A DNA stretch of 55,878 bases from an uncultured delta proteobacterium (GTDB taxonomy: Bacteria; Desulfobacterota; WTBG01; CAIYCZ01; CAIRTM01): contig CAIRTM010000008.1 of assembly GCA_903881505.1 (NCBI GenBank), forward strand, positions 1 through 55,878, read 5' to 3'. Shown in pieces: positions 18,500 through 27,552 of this stretch (position 1 is its first letter; each line of letters starts with the position of its first letter). The notes under the pieces were generated by a model. The model was not told the DNA's origin, did no database searches, and was given only the letters and a program-made list of their open reading frames with translations. A program made the translations under genes and the position numbers.

Positions 18500-20026
18500 A
18501 TGCATCCCAGTGAGCATGAACAGCTCGCAACCCTGTTGCAAATAAATAATGCCGCCATTACCCAGCCAACCCGCGAGGGGCTGTTTACCGAGATTTCGCG
18601 CAGGCTTGATCCGGTGTTCGGCTGCGACCGTTTCAGCATACTGCTTCAGGAAGGCGCTGATGCGCTGTGGCATTATTTTGTGCCCGGCGCCGGCGTTGCC
18701 CTGCCGGGGGTGCCGGGCACATCCCTGCCGGCAGTGCCCGGCATGGTGCCGTTCGAAGTGATGCGCACTCGGCGCACCGTTGTCTTTGATGTGCAGGACG
18801 ACCCCGGGAGGCCGGGCAACGCCTATCTGCTTGATGCCGGGCTGCGCTCGATCGTATGCTCGCCCCTGATTATGCGAGGTCGAGTGCTCGGTACCGTACA
18901 GCTTTCCTACGCGCGGCCAATGCCTTTGAGTTCGGAGCAGGTCATTTTTTTTGAAAAGATTGCCCAGCAGCTTGCCCTGTGCGTTGACAACATGCTCACG
19001 CGCGAAGCGCTCGAGGCCCGCACCCGCGTACTGGCCGAAGAGAAAAGCTATCTCATGCGCGAAATCGCATCGCATGCCTGCCAGGACGAGGTCGTGTTCG
19101 TGAGCTCCGCCATGAAGCATGTCATGGACGACGTGACCGCTGTTGCCGCAACGGACGCCACGGTTCTTCTGACCGGGGAGACCGGCACCGGCAAGGACCT
19201 GTTGGCGCGCACCATCCACCGCATGAGCCGGCGCGGCACCCAGCCCATGTATAAGGTCAACTGCGCGGCGCTTGTACCGACCCTGATAGAGAGCGAGCTG
19301 TTCGGCCATGAGAAGGGGGCCTTCACGGGAGCTTCAGAGCGCAAGACCGGCCGTTTCGAGCTGGCAGACAAAAGCACGCTGTTCCTTGACGAAATCAGCG
19401 AACTGCCCCTGAACACGCAGGCCAAGCTGCTGCAGGTTCTGCAGGACCAGCGTTTTGAGCGCGTGGGCGGAACCCGCACTATCGCAAGCAATGTGCGCAT
19501 CATCGCAGCCACGAACCAGGACCTGCGCCTGCTTGTGAACGAGCATTCCTTCCGGGCTGATCTGTATTACCGTCTCAATATCTTCCCCCTGCACGTGCCG
19601 CCCCTGCGCGATCGGTCGGAAGACCTTGTGCTGCTGCTGGAGACGTTTATCCGCAGGGCCTGCTCACGCCTTCAAAAACAGCCGCCGCGCCTGAGCCGCG
19701 CCTTTGTGCACGCGCTGCAGCAGTATGGCTGGCCCGGCAATATCCGTGAGCTTGAAAACCTCGTCGAGCGCATTGTTATTCTTAAGTCCAACCGCGAGGT
19801 GGGCCCGGATGATGTGCGCTTCCTGCTCATGCACGCCGAACACACGGATGAGGATTTTCTCGGCATGGACGCGGCCCAGAAACGGCATATAGAACGGGTT
19901 CTGCGCATGACGGCAGGTCAGGTGGGCGGAGAGGCAGGTGCTGCCAGGGCCCTGGGACTGAAGAAATCGACGCTGCAGTACCGCATAAAGCGCCTGGGTA
20001 TTCGGCCCGCTGATTTCAAGTCCTGA
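18500..20026 (+). CDS. Sigma-54-dependent activator with GAF sensor (FhlA-like), divergent from acetyl-CoA operon
   Basis: 508 residues. A GAF domain (about 20-165) is followed by a short coiled linker, the AAA+ domain (about 195-430) with Walker A GETGTGKD (226-233) and GAFTGA (273-278), and a Fis-type helix-turn-helix ([18 protein letters not shown]). The layout is that of FhlA/NorR-type activators, whose GAF domain binds a small ligand such as formate or nitric oxide. It is transcribed away from the acetyl-CoA hydrolase operon, which it may control; however, I find no perfect -24/-12 promoter in the shared region. A GAGG sits just before the ATG, and a terminator follows the gene. Confidence 0.93.
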   Translation: MHPSEHEQLATLLQINNAAITQPTREGLFTEISRRLDPVFGCDRFSILLQEGADALWHYFVPGAGVALPGVPGTSLPAVPGMVPFEVMRTRRTVVFDVQDDPGRPGNAYLLDAGLRSIVCSPLIMRGRVLGTVQLSYARPMPLSSEQVIFFEKIAQQLALCVDNMLTREALEARTRVLAEEKSYLMREIASHACQDEVVFVSSAMKHVMDDVTAVAATDATVLLTGETGTGKDLLARTIHRMSRRGTQPMYKVNCAALVPTLIESELFGHEKGAFTGASERKTGRFELADKSTLFLDEISELPLNTQAKLLQVLQDQRFERVGGTRTIASNVRIIAATNQDLRLLVNEHSFRADLYYRLNIFPLHVPPLRDRSEDLVLLLETFIRRACSRLQKQPPRLSRAFVHALQQYGWPGNIRELENLVERIVILKSNREVGPDDVRFLLMHAEHTDEDFLGMDAAQKRHIERVLRMTAGQVGGEAGAARALGLKKSTLQYRIKRLGIRPADFKS

Positions 20027-20136
20027 AGCGGCGCGCCAGGTCATGCATGCCGGTAACCCGGCACTAAGAATAGCCGCGCAGCATCGGGGCCGATACACAT
20101 GCAGCCGGACATGTCACACATACCGTGACTTTACCG

Positions 20137-20163
20137 AACCGCACCAGTGCTGCGGTTGTTTTT
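20137..20163 (+). terminator. Rho-independent terminator after the sigma-54 activator gene
   Basis: Stem AACCGCA/TGCGGTT (20137-20143, 20151-20157) with a seven-base loop, followed by GTTTTT. It lies about 110 bases past the stop codon of the activator gene and on its strand. Confidence 0.7.
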
Positions 20164-20229
20164 GAAGGAATTGAAAAAAAATACGAGGGGCAGAAAGGGT
20201 CGATATGCGCAGGGTTGGGGCCCGGCGCA

Positions 20230-20355
20230 TCAGGCCCGAATCGTGTACGTCTCAAGGCGCTTCAGCAGCGCGTTCCTGCTGGTTATCCGCTTGTACGTGC
20301 TGTAGACGAATATACCAAGGCCAATAGCGCTGAGCATCAGTAAAAAAGACGTCAT
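20230..20355 (-). CDS. Small single-pass membrane protein, 41 residues, unknown function
   Basis: Starts at an ATG with GGGGAG seven bases upstream. The first 20 residues (MTSFLLMLSAIGLGIFVYST) form one transmembrane helix. A basic, then amphipathic tail (YKRITSRNALLKRLETYTIRA is 21 residues, beginning at about residue 21) would stay in the cytoplasm. No family is recognised. It is isolated between the activator gene and xerD, both on the other strand. The ribosome site, helix and positive-inside pattern argue for a real small protein, possibly a partner of a larger membrane complex. Confidence 0.5.
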   Translation of the reverse strand: MTSFLLMLSAIGLGIFVYSTYKRITSRNALLKRLETYTIRA

Positions 20356-20771
20356 ATTATGTCTCCCCGTTTGTATTCTCTGCCGCGGTGTATCTTGAAA
20401 TGTTTTTAATATCGGACAAAACAACGGGCTGCCCAAGCATTTTTTTGCCGGGCCCCGAGCGCTATTTTGGGATAACCTTCCGGCATTCCGGAATACAATT
20501 CACAAACTGTTTTTTTAAGCTGAAAAGCGGGGTTTAAATACCGCGGGATTGAGGCTTTTGGACGCATTAATCAGCAGGAGCATTAAAACCTGCCTTTGTA
20601 AGGGCTGGGCTCGCGTGCTTTAGCACGCGTGTCGACGTTGCTTATTGTTGCCGATAACGCTGCGTGCTCCAAGCTATGACGCTGTTGCGGACGTTGACAT
20701 TGATGTGCGGTTTCGATTAGTATTTCTGCACACGCGGCCTGCGCGGTGCTGTTACACACGGAAAGCCCTGT
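20356..20771. other. 416-base non-coding region before xerD
   Basis: Holds the promoter region of the small membrane protein (leftward) and xerD (rightward). A strong hairpin (CGCGTGC, TTTA, GCACGCG) lies at 20612-20629 without a T run after it. I see no RNA gene or credible coding frame, and no clear promoter boxes. Confidence 0.4.
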
Positions 20772-21665
20772 ATGAAACTGTCAAACAGCCGTATGCTTGA
20801 TCGGTTTTACCAGTACATGGTGGTTGAGCGGCGGCTGGCGGACAATACGGTTGAGGCGTACAGCCGCGACCTGGCGCGTTTCCTTGATTTCTATGTGAAG
20901 CGCGGCGCCAGCTTCGCTGAAGCGACCCGGCTTGAGCTGCTTGAATTTCTGAATCAGCAGCGCGAAGGCCTCTCATCGCGCTCACTTGCGCGGATGCTCT
21001 CAAGCATCAGGACGCTGTTTTTTTTTCTGGCTTCCGAGCGCCTGATTGAGAAAAACCCTTTTTCCGACATGCACAGCCCGCGCATCGGGCAGAAACTGCC
21101 CTCGGTGCTGGGTCGCTCAGAGGTAGCCGCGCTGCTGAATGCGCCTGACACGGAAACGCCGCTCGGACTGCGCGACAAGGCCATGCTCGAGCTTTTGTAC
21201 GCGACCGGCGTGCGCGTCAGCGAACTGCTGTCACTGAGATTTAACAATGTGAATCTTGACGCCGGGTTCGTAATCGTGGTCGGCAAGGGGTCAAAAGAGC
21301 GCATCGTGCCTCTGGGCATGGAGGCTGTCGAGCGTGTACGCCGCTATATCGAGGAAGGCCGCAGGCTCCTGCCTGGTTCGCAAAAAACCACGCTGCTTTT
21401 TTTAAACCGCAGCGGAGGCAGCCTGAGCCGCCAGGGTTTCTGGAAACTGATCAAGCGCTACTGCCTTGCCGCCGGTATCGTCAAGGACGTGAGCCCGCAT
21501 ACGCTTCGGCATTCATTTGCCACGCATCTCCTGGAGGGCGGCGCTGACCTGCGCTCAGTGCAGATGATGCTGGGGCATGCCGACATTGTGACGACTCAGA
21601 TTTACACGCACCTGGCGCAGGATTCGCTCAGGAAAATGCATGAAAAATACCATCCGCGCGGGTGA
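20772..21665 (+). CDS. xerD: Tyrosine recombinase XerD/XerC type
   Basis: 297 residues. The N-terminal SAM-like core-binding domain (about 8-95) starts with FYQYMVVERRLADNTVEAYSRD-like sequence. The catalytic domain has the full set: Arg in ATGVRVSELL, Lys in GKGSKERIVP, HTLRH, LGHADI and the nucleophilic Tyr in IYTHL. Length and motifs fit the chromosome-dimer-resolving XerC/XerD pair rather than a phage integrase. It is followed by housekeeping genes and there is no sign of a mobile element. XerD is the better fit by overall resemblance, but XerC cannot be excluded. Confidence 0.9.
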   Translation: MKLSNSRMLDRFYQYMVVERRLADNTVEAYSRDLARFLDFYVKRGASFAEATRLELLEFLNQQREGLSSRSLARMLSSIRTLFFFLASERLIEKNPFSDMHSPRIGQKLPSVLGRSEVAALLNAPDTETPLGLRDKAMLELLYATGVRVSELLSLRFNNVNLDAGFVIVVGKGSKERIVPLGMEAVERVRRYIEEGRRLLPGSQKTTLLFLNRSGGSLSRQGFWKLIKRYCLAAGIVKDVSPHTLRHSFATHLLEGGADLRSVQMMLGHADIVTTQIYTHLAQDSLRKMHEKYHPRG

Positions 21666-21840
21666 GGGTCGTCTCGATAATTGAAAGTGCCGATACAAAT
21701 AACAACAACAAAAGCCGTTTTGAGCCGACATCATCGCTACCGGGATCGCAATCGAGGATTGTAACTAAGCCGATACCGCTTGCGATACCGAAAGCGACAG
21801 CGAAGGCAATGATCGCCGGCCGATACGCACAGCATACACC
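21666..21840 (+). repeat. Degenerate CGATAC-rich spacer
   Basis: The 175 bases between xerD and the next gene carry five or six copies of CCGATAC/GCGATACCG-like words (near 21690, 21770, 21785, 21820) and little coding potential. It looks like decayed simple-sequence DNA. No transcription signal is evident, so the next gene may be read from the xerD promoter. Confidence 0.4.
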
Positions 21841-24477
21841 ATGGACCTGATAACGACCCACATCAATGCCGACTTTGACGCGCTGGCCTCCATGATTGCG
21901 GCGTCAAAGCTCTATCCCGGCGCCATTATGGCTTTTTCGGGCGCTCAGGAGAAAAGCATCCGCGATTTTCTCCTGCATTCGGCGGCCTACGCCCTTGACA
22001 TCCGCAGGCTGAGTAAAATCAACCTCGATGACGTCACGCGGCTGGTCCTGGTGGACATCCGCCAGGCCGGCCGTATCGGCAAAATTTCGCAGCTCTGCGC
22101 GCGGCCCGGCGTTGAGATCCATGTCTATGACCACCATCCGCCCTCGGCCGACGACGTGCACGGCGCGCTCGAGGTCATCGAGCCCTGCGGTTCCACCACC
22201 GCGATCATGTGCCGCCTTCTGCAGGAACGGGGCCTGGGTGTTTCGCCCGAAGAGGCGACCATCATGATGCTCGGCATTTACGAGGATACCGGCAACCTGA
22301 CGTTTTCCTCGACGACCGGCGCCGATTTCCGCGCGGCCGCCTTCCTGCTCGGGCAGGGCGCCAATCTGAACGTCGTCGCCGACATGGTCATCAAGGAATT
22401 GAACGCCCAGCAGGTGTCGCTGCTGAACCAGCTGATCGAGAACACCTACACGAAGCGCTTTCACGGCATCGATGTCATGTTCGCGACGGCGGCCTCGGCC
22501 GCCTATGTAGACGATTTCGCCGTGCTCGTGCACAAGCTCAAGAACATGAGCAGTGTGAACGCCCTTTTTGCCATGGCCAACATGGACGACCGCATCTATA
22601 TTGTCGGCCGCAGCCGCGTGAAGGAGGTGAACGTCGGCGAGGTGCTCGCGGCCTTCGGCGGCGGCGGCCATGCCACGGCCGCATCCGCCACGGTGCACGG
22701 CATGACGCTGGTCCAGATAGAACAGGAGCTGCACCGCATGCTCGATACCAGCATCGCGCCCGCGGCGCTCGCCCGCGATGTCATGGCCAGCCCGGTGAAG
22801 ACCATTGCGCCCTGCAGCTCCCTGCAGGAGGCAAGTTCCCTGCTGACCCGCTACAACATCAACGTGCTTCCGGTCGTCGACGAGCGGGGCGGCCTGCTGG
22901 GACTCATTTCGCGCCAGATCATTGAAAAGGCCAAGCACCACGGGCTCAGGCACCAGCCGGTGTCGGCCTACATGACGATCGACCCGGCCGTGGTGCGGCC
23001 CACAACGCCGCTTGCACGCGTGCAGCGCCATATCATTGCCGAAAACCAGCGTTTCCTGCCGGTCATCGGCCCGCAACGGCGCGTTCTCGGCGCCATCACC
23101 CGCACCGATCTCATGCGCGCCCTGCATCTGGATGACAGCGCATCGGCCGATACGAGCGAGCCCGATCCCCGATACGCGCGCACCCGCGTCATGGCGGGCA
23201 TGCTGGGCGAGCTGCTTCCCGCCGGCGTGCTTGCGCTTCTGAAAAAAATCGGCAGCACGGCCGATGCCATGTCCTGCAACGCCTACGCGGTCGGCGGGTT
23301 CGTGCGCGACATGTACCTGCGGGTCGTGAACCTCGATATCGATATCGTCGTCGAGGGAGACGGCGTCGCGTTTGCCCGCGAGTTCGCCGGCCAATACGGA
23401 TACGGCGTGAAAGTGTATAAAAAGTTCGGCACCGCCGTCATCACTGTCGACGAAAACCTGAAGATCGACATTGCCTCGGCGCGGCTCGAATATTATGAAA
23501 AACCCGCGGCCCTGCCCACGGTCGAGTGGAGCTCCATCAAGCTTGATCTGTACCGGCGCGATTTTACGATAAACACGCTTGCCGTGCGCCTCAATCGCCA
23601 GCATTTCGGCCAGCTGATCGATTTTTTCAGCGCCCGGCGAGACATCAAGGAAAAGCAGATCCGCGTGCTGCACAACCTGAGTTTCGTCGAGGACCCCTCG
23701 CGCATTTTCCGGGCAATCCGCTTCGAGAAACGTTTCAATTTCCAGCTCAGCAAGCTCACGCGCAGCCTGATCGAGAATGCGGTGAAATCGGACTTCCTGC
23801 ACAGCCTGAGCGGCAAGCGCATATTTTCGGAACTGCAGCTGCTGCTGAAGGAGGAGCGCGTGCGCACCCTGATGAAACGGCTCAATGATTTCGACCTGCT
23901 CAGGTTTATTCATCCCGCCCTGTGCTACAACCAGTCCGTGAACCGCCTGATGAAGAACATCGAGGGCGTCCTGTCCTGGTATGACCTTCTTTATCTTGAC
24001 AATCGCTGTGAAAAATGGTTTGTTTACTTCCTTGGTTTGATAGACCGGCTGAGTGCTGAAGAGGCGGAGCAGCTGGTGCGCAGGTGTGACGTCAAGCGCG
24101 CCTATGCCGCATCGATCACGACCGCCAAGAGCAGCGGCATGCAGGTGCTGCTTGATCTGGCAGGCAAAAAAAATCAAAGCAATGCTGATATTTACAGGAT
24201 ATTATATCAGATACCGCTTGATGTAAGCCTGTATCTCATGGCCAAGTCCGGCCGGCTTCCGACCAAGAAGGCTTTCTCGGTCTACTTTACCCAGCTGCAG
24301 CATGCCCGGGTGCATCTCACCGGCAAAGACCTCAAGCAGCTCGGCATTGAGCCGGGCAGAAGGTACCGCCACATACTGGACCGGCTGCAGGACGCGGTTT
24401 TAAACGGGCAGGTTTCGGGCCGCACCGAGGAGCTCCGGTTTGTACGGCGGGAATTTTTAAAGGACCGTGAGCGCTGA
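21841..24477 (+). CDS. DHH-CBS-tRNA nucleotidyltransferase fusion (A-adding type)
   Basis: 878 residues in four blocks. A DHH phosphoesterase (1-190: THINADFDALASM, DHHPPSADD) and DHHA1 (about 200-305: FGGGGHATAAS) are followed by a CBS pair (about 315-440) and a class II nucleotidyltransferase (about 475-870: VGGFVRDMYL, then LDIDIVVEGDG with the catalytic Asp pair, and the FTINTLA element). In deltaproteobacteria such fusions act as the A-adding partner of split CCA-addition. The DHH part may degrade short RNA or cyclic dinucleotides, and CBS domains bind adenine nucleotides. The nearby tRNA-Val gene lacks an encoded CCA. The next gene starts in its stop codon. Confidence 0.92.
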   Translation: MDLITTHINADFDALASMIAASKLYPGAIMAFSGAQEKSIRDFLLHSAAYALDIRRLSKINLDDVTRLVLVDIRQAGRIGKISQLCARPGVEIHVYDHHPPSADDVHGALEVIEPCGSTTAIMCRLLQERGLGVSPEEATIMMLGIYEDTGNLTFSSTTGADFRAAAFLLGQGANLNVVADMVIKELNAQQVSLLNQLIENTYTKRFHGIDVMFATAASAAYVDDFAVLVHKLKNMSSVNALFAMANMDDRIYIVGRSRVKEVNVGEVLAAFGGGGHATAASATVHGMTLVQIEQELHRMLDTSIAPAALARDVMASPVKTIAPCSSLQEASSLLTRYNINVLPVVDERGGLLGLISRQIIEKAKHHGLRHQPVSAYMTIDPAVVRPTTPLARVQRHIIAENQRFLPVIGPQRRVLGAITRTDLMRALHLDDSASADTSEPDPRYARTRVMAGMLGELLPAGVLALLKKIGSTADAMSCNAYAVGGFVRDMYLRVVNLDIDIVVEGDGVAFAREFAGQYGYGVKVYKKFGTAVITVDENLKIDIASARLEYYEKPAALPTVEWSSIKLDLYRRDFTINTLAVRLNRQHFGQLIDFFSARRDIKEKQIRVLHNLSFVEDPSRIFRAIRFEKRFNFQLSKLTRSLIENAVKSDFLHSLSGKRIFSELQLLLKEERVRTLMKRLNDFDLLRFIHPALCYNQSVNRLMKNIEGVLSWYDLLYLDNRCEKWFVYFLGLIDRLSAEEAEQLVRRCDVKRAYAASITTAKSSGMQVLLDLAGKKNQSNADIYRILYQIPLDVSLYLMAKSGRLPTKKAFSVYFTQLQHARVHLTGKDLKQLGIEPGRRYRHILDRLQDAVLNGQVSGRTEELRFVRREFLKDRER

Positions 24478-25109
24478 TGGAAATCCTGCTGATGATACCC
24501 ATGCTGCTGTTCGCCGTTATCGCTCATGAAGTCGCGCACGGCTGGGTAGCCTACCGCTGCGGAGACCCGACCGCGCAACAGGCCGGCCGCCTGACGCTGA
24601 ACCCCCTGCCGCATATTGACCTGTTCGGCACGATTATCTTTCCCTTGATCCTGCTGCTGACCAAATCGCCGTTTCTGATCGGATGGGCCAAGCCGGTGCC
24701 GGTCAACCCGTACTGTTTTCGCAACCCGCCGCGCGATCATCTCTATGTTTCGCTTGCTGGCGTCTGCACAAACCTTGCGCTGGCCGTTGCCTGTACTGTA
24801 CTGCTGGGCATTACGGTACGTGTGACCGGTTCTACCGGGGGGGCGATCGCCCTGATGCTGCAGTACGGCATCCTTATTAACATTATCCTTGCTGTTTTCA
24901 ACCTGCTGCCCATACCGCCGCTTGACGGCTCCTGGGTCATGTACCATTTACTGCCGCGCGGAATGGCCGAGGCCTACCGGCGCATATTCCCGTACGGTTT
25001 CATCATCCTGATAGCACTGCTCGCTACCGGCGCGCTCGGTGAAATCATCGATCCGCTGTACCGGCTTGTGCTGCAGCTGATGAACCGTATCTTGGTCTTT
25101 ATACTCTAA
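24477..25109 (+). CDS. Site-2 protease family (M50) membrane metalloprotease
   Basis: 210 residues, nearly all hydrophobic. Zinc-binding HEVAH is at residues 17-21 in the first membrane segment, and the third ligand Asp is in NLLPIPPLDGSWV near residue 145. This short form without PDZ domains is the Rip-like group of intramembrane proteases; the substrate is unknown. It is translationally coupled to the preceding gene (stop and start share one base) and precedes scpA. This neighbourhood is common in deltaproteobacteria and Firmicutes. Confidence 0.92.
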   Translation: MEILLMIPMLLFAVIAHEVAHGWVAYRCGDPTAQQAGRLTLNPLPHIDLFGTIIFPLILLLTKSPFLIGWAKPVPVNPYCFRNPPRDHLYVSLAGVCTNLALAVACTVLLGITVRVTGSTGGAIALMLQYGILINIILAVFNLLPIPPLDGSWVMYHLLPRGMAEAYRRIFPYGFIILIALLATGALGEIIDPLYRLVLQLMNRILVFIL

Positions 25110-25163
25110 TGCACGGCGCTTCAGGGCCGCGGTGTATGAACTGATACGGGCAATCGAATTCTT

Positions 25164-25937
25164 ATGACCTACCACGTAACACTCGATAATTTCGAAGGTC
25201 CGCTCGATCTGCTGCTTTTTCTTGTGCGCAAGGACGAGCTCGACATCCAGAACATACCCATTGTGTCCATAACCAGCCAGTACATGGAATACATCGATCT
25301 CATGCAGGCGCTCAATCTTGACGTCGCAGGAGAATTCCTGGTGATGGCTTCGACGCTTATGTACCTTAAGTCCCGCGCGCTGCTGCCCAAGACCGATGAT
25401 GATGAAGAACAGCAGGAGGAAGAAGCGGCGCTGGAGGCGCTCAAGCAGCAGCTGCTCGAATACCAGCAGTACAAGGATGCGGCCGAGCGTCTGAAGGAGC
25501 AGAACATTCTTGAAAAAGACGTATTCGCGCGCGCTCTCTTCACCGAACCTGCCGCGGTCGATGACGAGGCCGCCCTGAGCGAGGTCAGCATGTTCGACCT
25601 GATCAAGGCATTCAAGGCGATGCTGGAGCGCACCGACGGCGACAAAAGCGAGTACGATGTCTCGCGTGAGGAGATATCGGTCAAGGACAAAATCGTCGAA
25701 CTCCTGCAGCGGCTCGAAGGCTGCGGCGGAGGCCTTGACTTCATGAGCCTGTTTTCCGAAAAACCGACGCGCATGCAGGTCATTACGACATTTCTGGCAA
25801 TGCTTGAGCTGATTAAAATGCAGGCCGTTAAAATTTATCAGAACAATAATTTCAGCTCCATTTATCTTTATCCGGTAACCGATGACGCCCCTGAGGACGT
25901 GCAGGCGCACGGAGGGGCGCAGACTGGAGACGCATGA
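25164..25937 (+). CDS. scpA: Segregation and condensation protein A
   Basis: 257 residues. The N-terminus (VTLDNFEGPLDLLLFLVRKD) is the conserved kleisin signature. The middle is acidic and glutamine-rich, and the C-terminal winged helix includes TTFLAMLELIKMQAVKIYQN. ScpA bridges the heads of the SMC dimer and binds ScpB to compact and segregate the chromosome. The next gene, scpB, overlaps it by four bases. Confidence 0.95.
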   Translation: MTYHVTLDNFEGPLDLLLFLVRKDELDIQNIPIVSITSQYMEYIDLMQALNLDVAGEFLVMASTLMYLKSRALLPKTDDDEEQQEEEAALEALKQQLLEYQQYKDAAERLKEQNILEKDVFARALFTEPAAVDDEAALSEVSMFDLIKAFKAMLERTDGDKSEYDVSREEISVKDKIVELLQRLEGCGGGLDFMSLFSEKPTRMQVITTFLAMLELIKMQAVKIYQNNNFSSIYLYPVTDDAPEDVQAHGGAQTGDA

Positions 25938-26704
25938 AGACCGACAGTTTGAAACCGATTGTAGACGCGCTTATTTTCGCTTCCGACATGCCGCTCAGCG
26001 TGGCCCGCATCCGTGAGATACTCAAAGAGGCCGGAGAGGAAGACATTTCCTCTTCAGCGGTCAACATGGCGATCGAGCAGCTCAATGCCGACAACCGCGA
26101 CAGCCAGCGGGGCTTTTATCTGCAGGAAGTCGCCGGTGGGTATCAGTACCGTACCCGGCCTAATTATGCCCAGTGGGTCAAAAGGCTCAAAAAAGCGAAG
26201 TCCTTCAGGTTGACGCAGTCGACGCTTGAAACGCTGGCCATTATCGCCTACAAACAGCCCATCATCAGGGCCGATATTGAAAAACTGCGCGGAGTCGACA
26301 GCGGCGGTGTGATAAAGAATCTGATCGAACGCAGCCTGATTAAAATAGTCGGCCGTAAAAACATTCCGGGAAGGCCCTTCATGTTCGGCACCACACGGCG
26401 CTTTCTGGAGGTGTTCGGGCTTGACCGGCTCGAGGACCTGCCGTCGCTGAAAGAGTTTGACGGGCTTGATGAAAGCAGGCTGCCGACGATTCTGCGGCAG
26501 AAAATTCCGCCGGAGCTCTTCGATATGGACGCATCTGCAGCCACGGGGCCCGACGGGGAGACGGTGACCGACGAGCAGCTCTCTGAGGCTGACAGCGCCG
26601 CCGAGCGCGGCTGCGAGGATGGGTGCGCCGGACAGGTCGCAGACGGCGATGCGGATTACGATGACGGGCAGGAACCGGCGCCGGACATCACGGATGCGCA
26701 ATGA
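25934..26704 (+). CDS. scpB: Segregation and condensation protein B
   Basis: 256 residues. Two winged helices (about 5-170) include ALIFASDMPLSVARI and ESTLETLAIIAYKQPI-like sequence (here QSTLETLAIIAYKQPIIRAD), the family's best motif, and end with FGTTRRFLEVFGL. The last 80 residues are acidic and low-complexity (Glu/Asp/Ala), longer than the usual ScpB tail. It forms the ScpAB subcomplex with SMC. The start overlaps scpA, and its stop overlaps the start of rluB. Confidence 0.95.
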   Translation: MKTDSLKPIVDALIFASDMPLSVARIREILKEAGEEDISSSAVNMAIEQLNADNRDSQRGFYLQEVAGGYQYRTRPNYAQWVKRLKKAKSFRLTQSTLETLAIIAYKQPIIRADIEKLRGVDSGGVIKNLIERSLIKIVGRKNIPGRPFMFGTTRRFLEVFGLDRLEDLPSLKEFDGLDESRLPTILRQKIPPELFDMDASAATGPDGETVTDEQLSEADSAAERGCEDGCAGQVADGDADYDDGQEPAPDITDAQ

Positions 26705-27552
26705 AAGAGCGCCTGCAGAAAATAATCGCCCGCAGCGGCATGGGGTCGCGCCGCACGGCCGAGCAGTTCATCCGCCAGGGCCGCGTTATGGTGAACGGCA
26801 GCGTGGTCACGCAGCTTGGCAGTCTCGCCGACCCGGCGCTCGATGCGATCAGTGTTGACGATGTCGAGCTTGCAGCGCCGGAAAACAAAATATATCTAGT
26901 ATTGCACAAGCCCCCGGGATGCGTGACCAGCCTGCATGATCCGGAAGGACGCGCAACCGTCAGCCGTTTCTACGACAGCATACCCGAGCGCCTGTATCCG
27001 GTCGGCCGGCTTGATTATGATACCGAAGGCCTGCTGGTGATAACCAATGACGGCGAGTTTTCTCAGCTTTTGCAGCATCCGCGCCATGGCGTCGAAAAAA
27101 AATATCTGGTCAAGGTAAAGGGCGTTCCGCTGGAGGCCGCGCTTAAGCGCCTGCGCGAGGGCGTTGAGATCGACGGTCGCATCACCAGCCGTGCCGGTGT
27201 GCGCCTTGTCAAGAAAGGCGTTAGAAATTCATGGTGCGAAGTGGTGCTGCATGAGGGTCTCAACAGGCAGCTTAAAAAGATGTTCGAGCTGATAGGCCAC
27301 CCCAGCGTGCGCATCATCAGGATCGCCATCGGCCCCCTGCAGCTGGGCCGGCTGCCCTCCGGCACCTACCGTTTTCTCACAAAAGCTGAAATCGAGGCCG
27401 TGCGCCAGTGCGCTGCCGGGGCTGCGCAGAAAACCCCGCCAAGACGCTCCCCGCGAAGCCGCCAGCCATCGCGTCCCGCATCCGGCCGCAAGGCCGCATC
27501 AACACAGCGGCCGAAAGGGCTCTCCTCCCGGAGGCCTAAAAATTACAGGTAA
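26701..27552 (+). CDS. rluB: 23S rRNA pseudouridine synthase, RluB family
   Basis: 283 residues. An N-terminal S4 RNA-binding domain (1-60: LQKIIARSGMGSRRTAEQFI) is followed by the RsuA/RluB catalytic domain with the nucleophilic Asp in GRLDYDTEGLLVITNDGE. RluB makes pseudouridine at position 2605 of 23S rRNA (E. coli numbering). The last 45 residues are very basic (Arg/Ser/Pro/Lys), likely an extra RNA contact. It overlaps scpB at the start. Its 3' end overlaps the convergent HtrA gene by 17 bases. Confidence 0.92.
   Translation: MKERLQKIIARSGMGSRRTAEQFIRQGRVMVNGSVVTQLGSLADPALDAISVDDVELAAPENKIYLVLHKPPGCVTSLHDPEGRATVSRFYDSIPERLYPVGRLDYDTEGLLVITNDGEFSQLLQHPRHGVEKKYLVKVKGVPLEAALKRLREGVEIDGRITSRAGVRLVKKGVRNSWCEVVLHEGLNRQLKKMFELIGHPSVRIIRIAIGPLQLGRLPSGTYRFLTKAEIEAVRQCAAGAAQKTPPRRSPRSRQPSRPASGRKAASTQRPKGLSSRRPKNYR

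Noticed and set aside
20612-20629. CGCGTGC-TTTA-GCACGCG hairpin as a terminator
   Set aside because: No T run on either side and no gene ends nearby.
21904-24177. 757-codon open frame on the reverse strand inside the DHH-CBS gene
   Set aside because: Antisense to a gene with clear domains; composition (many His, Asp, Gly) is typical of a GC-rich shadow frame.
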